Source: Rhodospirillales bacterium (GTDB lineage: Bacteria; Pseudomonadota; Alphaproteobacteria; ATCC43930; CGMCC-115725). From it: 64,000 bases of DNA. The position numbers and the translations under genes are program-made. The notes below the pieces were generated by a model. The model saw only the letters and a list, made by a program, of their open reading frames with translations. It was not told the origin of the DNA and ran no database searches. Shown piece after piece: positions 57,756-64,000 of this stretch. Positions within the stretch are counted from its first letter, which is position 1; every line of letters begins with the position of its first letter. The DNA is taken from the NCBI GenBank assembly GCA_027315365.1, contig DAHUYF010000074.1, positions 1 to 64,000 on the forward strand, read 5' to 3'.

Positions 57756-57821
57756 GACGCCGGTTGCCCGACGCAGCGCGCTCCTCCTAGGATCAACCTC
57801 CCGGAGGAGAGAACCGCGTCC

Positions 57822-58946
57822 ATGACCCGCATCGCCAGCATCCGCGCCCGTGCCGTCTGCGTACCGCTCGCCGCGGCGACCGCATTTTCGAGCCGCTTGG
57901 TGAGCGAGCGGCACTATGCGCTGGTCGAGGTCGAAGGCGATGACGGCGTCACCGGCATCGGCTTCTGCTACGCCGGCCATGCCGGCGGCGCGCTGATCAC
58001 CAAGGCGATCCACGACCTGCTGGCGAAGAAGCTCCTCGGCCAGGACGCGCATCGCGTCGAAGGCCTCTGGGAGGAGATGTATCAGGAGGCGCTGCTCGCC
58101 GGCCGCCTCGGCGCGGTGCTACGCGCCATCAGTGCGCTCGACATCGCGCTCTGGGACCGCAACGCGCGCGCGGCCAGCCTGCCGCTTTACAAATACCTCG
58201 GCGCCGCGGTCACCGACCGCGTGCCGGCCTATGCCAGCGGCGGCTACTATCTCGACGGCAAGACGCCAGAGATGCTGGGCGACGAGGTGGCGGGCTATGT
58301 CCGCCAGGGCTTTGGCGCGGTCAAGATCAAGGTCGGGCGTGGACGCGATCTCGGGCTCGAGCGCGCGCGCATCGAGGCGGCGCGCGCCGCCATCGGCGAG
58401 GACGTACTGCTGATGCTCGACGCCAACAATGCCTGGGCCGACCTGCCGACGGCGCTGCGCTTCATGCGCGCCTATGAGCCGTCGGCCCCCTATTGGATCG
58501 AGGAGCCTTTCGGCCCGGACGACATCGACAATCATGCGCGCCTGGCGCGGCTGACACCGGTGCCGGTGGCGACCGGCGAGATCGAAGGCGGCCGCTGGCG
58601 CTTCAAGGAACTGCTCGACAAAGGGGCGGCGATGATCCTGCAGACCGACGCCTGCGTCTGCGGCGGCATCAGCGAGTTCCGCCGCATCGCCGCCACGGCG
58701 GCGAGCTACGGCGTGACGCTCTGCCCGCACTGGTTCCACGACGTTCATGCGCATCTGGTGGCGGCGACGCCCAATGCGCGCTATGTCGAGCTCTTCCCCG
58801 ACGACAAGGTGCTCAATTTCCGCCGCCTCGTCACACCTCAGCTCGCCTTCGCCAACGGCATGATCGAGCTGCCGGACCGGCCGGGCCTCGGCTGCGACTT
58901 CCTGCCCGAGGCGGTCGAGCGCCATGCGGTGGAGCCCTGGGCGTGA
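57822..58946 (+). CDS. Enolase-superfamily acid-sugar dehydratase-like enzyme (mandelate racemase group)
   Basis: The 374-residue protein has the MR/MLE residue set: KIK at 168-170, metal ligands D200 (MLDANNAW), E227 (IEEPF) and E253 (ATGEIEGG), D276 in QTDACVCGG and H303 in CPHWFHDVH. These bases abstract a proton next to a carboxylate. The enzyme probably dehydrates or epimerises a hydroxy acid. GGAGGAG precedes the ATG. It overlaps the next gene by four bases (GTGA), so the two are coupled. Confidence 0.9.
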   Translation: MTRIASIRARAVCVPLAAATAFSSRLVSERHYALVEVEGDDGVTGIGFCYAGHAGGALITKAIHDLLAKKLLGQDAHRVEGLWEEMYQEALLAGRLGAVLRAISALDIALWDRNARAASLPLYKYLGAAVTDRVPAYASGGYYLDGKTPEMLGDEVAGYVRQGFGAVKIKVGRGRDLGLERARIEAARAAIGEDVLLMLDANNAWADLPTALRFMRAYEPSAPYWIEEPFGPDDIDNHARLARLTPVPVATGEIEGGRWRFKELLDKGAAMILQTDACVCGGISEFRRIAATAASYGVTLCPHWFHDVHAHLVAATPNARYVELFPDDKVLNFRRLVTPQLAFANGMIELPDRPGLGCDFLPEAVERHAVEPWA

Positions 58947-59470
58947 GCGCCGCGCCCGTCGCCGACTGGCCCCGCGACATCCACGCCGCGCTGGCGGCGG
59001 CCGAAATCCGCCAGGTGGCCTATGTCCCCGATGCCGGCCATGCGCGGCTGATCACGCTCTGCGCCGGCGATGGCGCGATGCACATGGTGCCGCTCACCAG
59101 CGAGCAGGAGGGCGTCGGCCTCGCCGCCGGCGCCTGGCTCGGCGGCCAGCGCTCGGTACTGCTGATGCAATCGAGCGGCGTCGGCAACTGCATCAACGCG
59201 CTGACGCTGATCGAGACCTGCCGCTTGCCGCTGCTGATGCTGATCACCATGCGCGGCGAGTTCGGCGAGTTCAATCCGTGGCAGGTGCCGATGGGCCGTG
59301 CCACGCCGCAGGCGCTGCAGCTCGCCGACGTCCTGGTGCAGCGCGCGAGCCGCGCGGAAGAGGTCGGCGCGGTCGTCGCCGGCGCAGCGCGGCTCGCCTT
59401 CGCCAGCTACCGCGCCGTCGCGGTGCTGCTGTCGCAGCAGCTCATCGGCGCCAAATCCTTCCAGAAATGA
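58943..59470 (+). CDS. ThDP decarboxylase alpha subunit (PYR domain; sulfopyruvate/phosphonopyruvate decarboxylase-like)
   Basis: The 175-residue protein is a lone pyrimidine-binding domain. It has LTSEQEGVGLAAGAWLGGQRSVLLMQSSGVGNCINAL and ITMRGEFGEFNPWQVPMGRAT, close to the alpha subunit (ComD) of sulfopyruvate decarboxylase. The catalytic Glu is E54 or E56. It starts at GTG 58943 overlapping the dehydratase. It needs the next gene's product to form the active site. Confidence 0.88.
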   Translation: MSAAPVADWPRDIHAALAAAEIRQVAYVPDAGHARLITLCAGDGAMHMVPLTSEQEGVGLAAGAWLGGQRSVLLMQSSGVGNCINALTLIETCRLPLLMLITMRGEFGEFNPWQVPMGRATPQALQLADVLVQRASRAEEVGAVVAGAARLAFASYRAVAVLLSQQLIGAKSFQK

Positions 59471-59477
59471 GCCCGCC

Positions 59478-60074
59478 ATGAGCCGCGCCAACACGCTCGA
59501 CCGCCGCGCCGTCGTCCGTTCGCTGCTCGCCCGGCGCGGCGGGCTGCTGCTGGTGACCGGGCTGGGCGCGCCGGCCTGGGACGCGACTGCGGCCGGCGAC
59601 AGCCCGCTTACCTTCCCGCTCTGGGGCGCGATGGGCAGCGCGGCGATGATCGGCCTCGGCCTGGCGCTGGCGCAGCCCGAGCGCGCGGTGTTGGTGCTCA
59701 CCGGCGACGGCGAGATGCTGATGGGGCTGGGCAGCCTCGCCACCATCGGCGTGCAGCGCCCGGCCAATCTCGCGCTGGCGGTGCTCGATAACGAGCGCTA
59801 CGGCGAGACCGGCATGCAGGAGACGCACACCGCCCACGGCGTCGACCTCGCCGCCATCGCCGCCGGCTGCGGCTTTGCGCAGAGCGAGACGATCCGCGAC
59901 ATGGCCGGGATCGAGGCGCTCGGCGCGCGGCTCGACGCGCGGCAGGGCCCGCTCTTCGCGCAGGTGAAGATCGCCGCCGACACGCCGCCGCTGGCGCTGC
60001 CGCCGCGCGACGGCGCGCTCCTCAAGAACCGGTTCCGCGCGGCACTGCTGGGGCCGCAGGCCGATCTGGCGTAG
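59478..60074 (+). CDS. ThDP decarboxylase beta subunit (PP domain)
   Basis: The 198-residue protein is a lone pyrophosphate-binding domain with the ThDP-Mg motif GDGEMLMG (GDG at 76-78) and LDNERYGETG (N105), 27 residues later. MGSAAMIGLGLALAQPERAVLVLTGDGE matches the beta subunit (ComE) of sulfopyruvate decarboxylase and phosphonopyruvate decarboxylase. It lies seven bases after the alpha subunit. The complete enzyme should decarboxylate a 2-keto acid to an aldehyde. Confidence 0.88.
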   Translation: MSRANTLDRRAVVRSLLARRGGLLLVTGLGAPAWDATAAGDSPLTFPLWGAMGSAAMIGLGLALAQPERAVLVLTGDGEMLMGLGSLATIGVQRPANLALAVLDNERYGETGMQETHTAHGVDLAAIAAGCGFAQSETIRDMAGIEALGARLDARQGPLFAQVKIAADTPPLALPPRDGALLKNRFRAALLGPQADLA

Positions 60075-60080
60075 GCTGAT

Positions 60081-61007
60081 CTACGCCACGGGATGGCGCG
60101 GCGGCTGTCCCGCCAGCACCTCGAGCACTTGCTCGACCACGAGCAGGCCGACGCGGTCGAGCGCCTCGGCGGTGGCGGCGCCGATATGCGGCGTGGCGAT
60201 GAAATTTGCGAGACGCAGCAGCGGGTGGTCGGGCGGCGGCGGCTCGGTGACGAAGACGTCGCTCGCCGCCGCCGCCGGCCGCCCGCGCTCGAGCGCTGCG
60301 GCCAGCGCCGCCTCGTCGACGATGCCGCCGCGCGCGGTGTTGATGAGGATGCTGCCGTCCGGCATCAGCGCCAGCTCGCGCGCGCCGATGAGGCCGCGCG
60401 TCGCGGCGGTGAGCGGCAGATGCAGGCTCAGCACGTCGCTGGCAGCGACGAGTTCGTCGATCGCGCCGGCCGGCGCCGCTCCGGCGGCGCGGATGGTCTC
60501 TGCCGGCAGCGCGGGATCGTAGGCCATCACCGGCGCGCGCAAGGCGCGGGCGAACAGGTCGGCGACACGGCGGCCGACTTGGCCGAAACCGGCGACCCCG
60601 AGGCGGCGGCCGGCCAGCTCTCGCCCGGCCGGCAAAGCCGCCTGCGCCGGCCGGCCGTCGCGCAGCGCCCGATCGGCGGCGACCAGATGCCGCGACGACG
60701 CCAGCGCCAGCGCCAGCACCAGCTCGGCCACACCGTCGGCATTGGCGCCCGGCGTGTTGACCACCGGGATGCCGCGGGCGCGGGCGGCGTCAAGCGCGAT
60801 ATTGTCGATGCCGACGCCGTGCTTGCCGATGACCTTGAGCCGTCGCGCACGGGCGATATCGGCGGCAGCGACCGGGCTGGTGCGGGTGATGATCGCATCG
60901 GCGCGCTCGGGCCAGGCGGACAGCGCGGGATCGCGCCAATCGACGACATCCGGACCGAGACGCGCCAAGGCGCGGGGGCTGATGGGATCAAGCACGAAAA
61001 CCGGCAC
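60081..61007 (-). CDS. D-2-hydroxyacid dehydrogenase
   Basis: The 308-residue protein has NAD-binding GVAGFGQVGRRVADL and the catalytic set Arg (NTARGGIVDE), Glu (FVTEPPPPDHPLL) and His (ATPHIGAAT). It reduces a 2-keto acid to a D-hydroxy acid, or oxidises in reverse. I chose GTG 61007 because GAGG lies seven bases before it and the family N-terminus (VPVFVLDPISPRALARL) follows. It converges on the decarboxylase operon with a six-base gap. Confidence 0.9.
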   Translation of the reverse strand: MPVFVLDPISPRALARLGPDVVDWRDPALSAWPERADAIITRTSPVAAADIARARRLKVIGKHGVGIDNIALDAARARGIPVVNTPGANADGVAELVLALALASSRHLVAADRALRDGRPAQAALPAGRELAGRRLGVAGFGQVGRRVADLFARALRAPVMAYDPALPAETIRAAGAAPAGAIDELVAASDVLSLHLPLTAATRGLIGARELALMPDGSILINTARGGIVDEAALAAALERGRPAAAASDVFVTEPPPPDHPLLRLANFIATPHIGAATAEALDRVGLLVVEQVLEVLAGQPPRHPVA

Positions 61008-61171
61008 GGAAGGACCTCGCTCGGCAGGAAGAGGGGCGCGCGCCACTTTCCCCCGTCATGATCCATTGCTCAAGCGCCACAGGCGACTATCATGCGCCCC
61101 ATGCAGGATCGTGCGATCCAAAACCCGATACCCTCAGACCGCACCAAGGGGCCGGTTCGCGGCCGGACGCC

Positions 61172-61780
61172 GTGACGGCGGCGCCTGCCGACCCCCTCGA
61201 CTGGCAGCGCGTCGAGCGTTGGGCAGCAGCCATCGCCGCCGACAATCCCGCCGAGATGCGCGAGGTGTTCGCAGCCGCCGGAGCACGCGGGCCGGAGCTG
61301 CGGTGGGGTCCCTCGGTCGACAGTCTCGGCGCACCACAGCACCAGTTCCTGCTGCGCTATTGGAGCGATCTGCGCGGCGCGCGACGCATGCCGCATGTCA
61401 ACGAGATCGATGCGATGGAGATGCGGCCCGCGCTGGGCTACGTCAACCTGCTCGAGGCGGTCGAGGACGGCCGCGATTTCCGGTATCGGGTGTTCGGCAG
61501 CACGGTCGCCTCGGTATCCGGCTTCGACCTTACCGGCCAGCTCGCCTCGCAGCTCAAGGCCAGCCCCTACATCGTCGAGTTCGGGGTGGCGGTGTACCGC
61601 GCCGCCCGCCGCCGCGGCGAGGTGCTCGTCACCGAGCACGGGCCGCCGACCGCGGTCTATACCTCGTCCTGGCATCGCCTGGTGCTGCCGTTCGGCGACG
61701 ACCGCGGCGAGGCGGCCCGCCTGCTTGTCGGCATGGTGCCGATGACCCATGACGGAAGGCCCGTGATACCGCGGCTCTAG
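61172..61780 (+). CDS. PAS_5 family sensory-domain protein
   Basis: The 202-residue protein has the PAS_5 pattern: LLRYWSDLRGARRMPHVNEIDAMEM, VNLLEAVEDGRDFRYRVFGS and ASVSGFDLTGQ. These alphaproteobacterial proteins have a lone PAS-like domain and unknown function. No membrane segment or output domain is seen. GTG 61172 is the most likely start; earlier in-frame starts lack support. It precedes the ECF sigma gene by 119 bases. Confidence 0.78.
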   Translation: MTAAPADPLDWQRVERWAAAIAADNPAEMREVFAAAGARGPELRWGPSVDSLGAPQHQFLLRYWSDLRGARRMPHVNEIDAMEMRPALGYVNLLEAVEDGRDFRYRVFGSTVASVSGFDLTGQLASQLKASPYIVEFGVAVYRAARRRGEVLVTEHGPPTAVYTSSWHRLVLPFGDDRGEAARLLVGMVPMTHDGRPVIPRL

Positions 61781-61819
61781 CCCGGGGCTGCATCCGGTCG
61801 CCGGGCCCGGCCGTAGTAC

Positions 61820-61851
61820 CCACTGGCCGGCCCCAGGCTGCCGGCCAGTGG
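61820..61851. other. Perfect 11-bp inverted repeat upstream of the ECF sigma gene
   Basis: CCACTGGCCGG (61820-61830) and CCGGCCAGTGG (61841-61851) form a strong hairpin with a 10-base loop between the PAS_5 stop and the sigma factor start. No T-tract follows. It may end the PAS_5 transcript or bind a protein. Confidence 0.5.
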
Positions 61852-61899
61852 ACAAGCCGACAGTCTCGATGCAGGGTGGCGCGCCGCCGCGGGAAGGTC

Positions 61900-62454
61900 A
61901 TGGAACCGAACATCGCCGCCTTGTCCTCGCCGGAGGAATTGATCGCCGCGGTGCGGCGCGGCAGCCGCGCCGCGCTGAAGCGGCTCTACGAGCTGGAATC
62001 CCGTCGGCTCTATGGCGTTGCGCTGCGCATCGCGCGCCGGCCGGAACTGGCCGCCGATGCGCTGCAGGACGCCTTCGTCCAGGTCTGGCAGAACGCTGCC
62101 AGCTTCTCCGCCGAGCGCGGCAGCGCGGCCGGCTGGCTTACCGGCATCGTCCGCTTTCGCGCGCTCGACATCGTCCGCAAGCTCGGCCGCGAGGTCTTGA
62201 GCGACGATCCCGCCCTGGGCGAGGCCGCCCACGAGCCCGATATGGCCGCCGAGATCGACCTAAAATTGACGCAGGACGCGCTGCGGCGTTGCCTGCGCGC
62301 CCTCGACGTGAAGCAGCGGCACTGCATCCTGCTTGCCTTCGTCGACGGGCTATCCCACGCCGAGATCGCCACCCGCCTGCCGGCACCGCTGGGCAGCGTC
62401 AAGAGCTGGGTGCGGCGCGGGCTCCTCTCGCTGCGGAGTTGCCTCGAGCCATGA
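61900..62454 (+). CDS. ECF sigma factor
   Basis: The 184-residue protein has region 2 (LKRLYELESRRLYGVALRIARRPELAADALQDAFVQVWQ) and region 4 (LDVKQRHCILLAFVDGLSHAEIATRLPAPLGSVKSWVRRGLLSLRS). It lacks regions 1 and 3, as in ECF sigma factors. GGGAAGG precedes the ATG at 61900. It is coupled by ATGA to an RskA-type anti-sigma factor. The regulated genes probably include the ferritin-like gene downstream. Confidence 0.94.
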   Translation: MEPNIAALSSPEELIAAVRRGSRAALKRLYELESRRLYGVALRIARRPELAADALQDAFVQVWQNAASFSAERGSAAGWLTGIVRFRALDIVRKLGREVLSDDPALGEAAHEPDMAAEIDLKLTQDALRRCLRALDVKQRHCILLAFVDGLSHAEIATRLPAPLGSVKSWVRRGLLSLRSCLEP

Positions 62455-63134
62455 TCCCCGATCACCCGGAAGAGCTGCAGGCCCTGGCCGGCGAATACGT
62501 GCTCGGCGTGCTCGACCCAGAAGCGGCGCGCGAGGTCGAGGCCGCCGTGGTGCAGAACGCCGCCCTCGCCGCCGCGATTGCCTTCTGGCAGGAGCAGCTC
62601 CATCCGCTCTCCCGCCTCGCCGCGCCGGCCGAGCCGCCGGCCGGGCTGTGGCGGCGGATCGAGGGCGCCCTCGCCGGCGCAGCAGCACCAGCGCCGCCGC
62701 GCCTCTGGGACCGGGTCGCGACGTGGCGCTGGTCGACCGCGGCGGCCGTGGCGGTCGCCGCCGGTCTCGCGCTCTATATCGCGCTGGCGCCCCCCGCGCC
62801 GGGTCCCGGCTATGTCGCGGTGCTGCACGCGCCGCAGCGCGCCGATGCGGCGTTTGTCGCCACCGGCGGCGAGCGCGGGCTGCTGCTGCGCGCGGTGGCA
62901 CAGGAGAGGCCGCCGGGCGACCGCGGCTTCGAGCTCTGGGCGATCCCGGCAGGCGCCAAGCCGCGCTCGCTCGGCGTCATTCCGCCCGACGGCCGCATCG
63001 AGCTCGGCCACCTTCCGGTGCCGCTCAGCGAAGGCATGACGCTCGCTATCAGCATCGAGCCCAGGACCGGATCGCCCACCGGCCAGCCGACCGGACCGGT
63101 GGTGTTCGTCGGCGCGCTGATGGCGGCGCGATAG
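62451..63134 (+). CDS. RskA-type anti-sigma factor
   Basis: The 227-residue protein has an N-terminal anti-sigma domain (LAGEYVLGVLDPEAAREVEAAV), one membrane helix (TAAAVAVAAGLALYIALA, about 96-113) and a periplasmic RskA domain (FELWAIPAGAKPRSLGVIPPDGRIEL). It should hold the ECF factor inactive at the membrane. It overlaps the sigma gene by four bases and its stop lies in the terminator hairpin. Confidence 0.93.
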   Translation: MIPDHPEELQALAGEYVLGVLDPEAAREVEAAVVQNAALAAAIAFWQEQLHPLSRLAAPAEPPAGLWRRIEGALAGAAAPAPPRLWDRVATWRWSTAAAVAVAAGLALYIALAPPAPGPGYVAVLHAPQRADAAFVATGGERGLLLRAVAQERPPGDRGFELWAIPAGAKPRSLGVIPPDGRIELGHLPVPLSEGMTLAISIEPRTGSPTGQPTGPVVFVGALMAAR

Positions 63135-63153
63135 CGCAGCCGCCGCTTTTTTT
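63122..63153 (+). terminator. Rho-independent terminator after the anti-sigma gene
   Basis: GGCGGC (63122-63127) pairs with GCCGCC (63139-63144), with an inner GCG/CGC stem. Seven T's follow (63147-63153). The anti-sigma stop codon sits in the loop. Confidence 0.75.
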
Positions 63154-63183
63154 CGGCTGGCTGCATCCGGCGCTCCCGCCGGC

Positions 63184-63217
63184 GCGTAAGGAGGAGGATG
63201 GGGCGAAATCCTTACGC
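63184..63217 (+). promoter_or_regulatory. Inverted repeat upstream of the ferritin-like gene
   Basis: GCGTAAGGA (63184-63192) and TCCTTACGC (63209-63217) are perfect 9-bp arms separated by 16 bases. They lie between the terminator and the ATG at 63261. They could be a control site for the ferritin-like gene, perhaps read with the ECF factor, or an mRNA hairpin. Confidence 0.5.
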
Positions 63218-63260
63218 CCCTCGGCCCTCACCAACGCGCAACCCATCGGGAGAAAAACTC

Positions 63261-63851
63261 ATGACCCCCTCTTCTCTGATCGCGCCGGCGCGCCTCGCCT
63301 CTCGGCGCAGCCTGATCAAGGGCGCCGGCGGCGTCACGCTTTCGGCAGTGGCGATCAGCCTCCTCGCAGGCTGCGACGGCATGGCCGCCGACCGGCAGAT
63401 GGCCGCCGATCCCGGCAGCGATGTGGACATCCTCAATTCCGCCCTCGGCCTCGAATACCAGGCGATCGCCGCCTACGAGGTCGGGGCCGAGAGCGGGCTG
63501 CTGCAGAAGCCGGTGCTCGCCCTCGCCGTGCAGTTCCAAGACGACCACAAGCAGCACGCGCAGCTGCTTGCCAGCACCGTCGCCAAGCTCGGCGGCACGG
63601 CCGTCGCGGCGAAGAAGCCGGCCGACTATCATTTCCCGGTCGATACGCTGAAATCGCAGGCCGACGTGCTGCGTTTCGCCGCCGGCCTCGAAAAGGGCGC
63701 CGCCTCCGCCTATCTCGGCGCGGTGCCGCTGTTCGCCAACAAGGATCTCGCCAAGGCCGCCGCCAGCATCCTCGGCGACGAGACCATGCATTGGGCGGTG
63801 CTGCGCAACGCGCTGGGCGAGAACCCAGTACCGATGTCCTTCATCGCCTGA
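63261..63851 (+). CDS. Ferritin-like domain protein with Tat-type lipoprotein signal
   Basis: The 196-residue protein starts with a twin-arginine signal SRRSLIKGAGG and a lipobox LLAGC, so it should be an exported lipoprotein. The mature part is a four-helix ferritin-like bundle with LNSALGLEYQAIAAYE, QFQDDHKQHAQLL, ALEKGAASAYLGAV-like segment and GDETMHWAVLRNAL. Glu and His residues on the helices can bind a di-iron centre. GGGAG lies nine bases before the ATG. It follows the ECF/anti-sigma pair, a known arrangement for stress-induced ferritin-like proteins. Confidence 0.88.
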   Translation: MTPSSLIAPARLASRRSLIKGAGGVTLSAVAISLLAGCDGMAADRQMAADPGSDVDILNSALGLEYQAIAAYEVGAESGLLQKPVLALAVQFQDDHKQHAQLLASTVAKLGGTAVAAKKPADYHFPVDTLKSQADVLRFAAGLEKGAASAYLGAVPLFANKDLAKAAASILGDETMHWAVLRNALGENPVPMSFIA

Positions 63852-63922
63852 CGGGCAAAGGGCGGGGCGGCGGCGCATCTGCCGTCGTCTCGCCCTCCGC
63901 CGCGCCGATATCGCCAGCGACC

Positions 63923-64000
63923 GTGCCCCGATCCCCGTACATCCGGTACCTGCTCGCCGCAAGCCTGCTGCTGGCGGCGCCGGCCGCGGCTCAGCCGGCG
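63923..64000 (+). CDS. Start of a secreted protein (partial, runs off window)
   Basis: GTG 63923 opens a frame that stays open for 26 codons to the window edge. It reads as a signal peptide (YLLAASLLLAAPAAAQ) with cleavage near the last residues. It lies 71 bases after the ferritin-like gene on the same strand, so it may belong to the same stress unit. The rest is not visible, so no function can be given. Confidence 0.5.
   Translation, partial: MPRSPYIRYLLAASLLLAAPAAAQPA

Overview
The window is one continuous piece of a high-GC (about 70% by eye), gene-dense bacterial chromosome. The gene content points to an alphaproteobacterium, most likely Rhodospirillales-like. The evidence is cobS/cobT cobaltochelatase genes, a bolA/dnaJ pair, a DUF1178/grxC/comF neighbourhood, a DUF2076 protein, a serine-cycle-type malyl-CoA lyase, an RHH_4 regulator and a DUF2889 protein. 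I see no insertion sequence, prophage, CRISPR array, rRNA or tRNA gene. No stretch over about 300 bases lacks a gene.

Layout. Bases 1-5.8 kb (minus strand): a phosphoribosyltransferase apparently fused to a HAD-type domain (cut by the window edge), a UxaA-type altronate dehydratase, cobT, cobS and a J-domain protein. 5.9-9 kb: bolA, an RHH regulator with its own promoter, DUF2889, aroB and aroK. 9-14.7 kb (plus strand): a 46-residue membrane peptide, a secreted helical protein and xerD, all overlapping; then malyl-CoA lyase, accA and DUF2076. 14.7-20 kb (minus strand): an orphan OmpR-type regulator, a Do-type protease and secA. 20.2-30.9 kb: parvulin, argJ, mutT, a secreted protein, a PAS sensor kinase, a BioC-like methyltransferase, comF, an unknown helical protein, grxC, a nitrilase-family hydrolase, a methyltransferase, DUF1178 and a flavodoxin-fold reductase. 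31-36.1 kb: a lower-GC acetyltransferase that looks acquired, a methyltransferase, pgk, a small Pro/Ala-rich protein, a NUDIX hydrolase and an MDR oxidoreductase.

36.2-50.4 kb carries two complete branched-chain-amino-acid-type (Liv/HAAT) ABC importers. The first has two tandem paralogous binding proteins. Between the importers lie a TPR-2OG-oxygenase and an AsmA protein on the other strand. 50.5-55.7 kb: a hybrid PAS kinase-receiver, an SMP-30 lactonase-like protein, an LpxL-like acyltransferase, a tiny zinc-ribbon protein, and a DegP-like protein that has lost all three catalytic residues.

55.7-61 kb looks like a self-contained catabolic locus. It holds a TetR regulator, an MFS transporter, an enolase-superfamily dehydratase, a two-subunit thiamine-diphosphate decarboxylase of the sulfopyruvate/phosphonopyruvate decarboxylase type, and a convergent D-2-hydroxyacid dehydrogenase. 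The regulator and transporter diverge from an almost perfectly symmetric promoter. The substrate is not identifiable from sequence. 61-64 kb: a PAS_5 protein, an ECF sigma factor with an RskA-type anti-sigma factor, a terminator, a Tat-type ferritin-like lipoprotein, and the start of another secreted protein.

The most unusual items are the catabolic locus with its symmetric promoter, the DegP-like pseudoprotease, the phosphoribosyltransferase-HAD fusion, the AT-rich palindromic promoter ahead of an unknown protein at 27.5 kb, and the twin-receptor ABC operon. All function calls rest on motifs recognised by reading, not on database searches.
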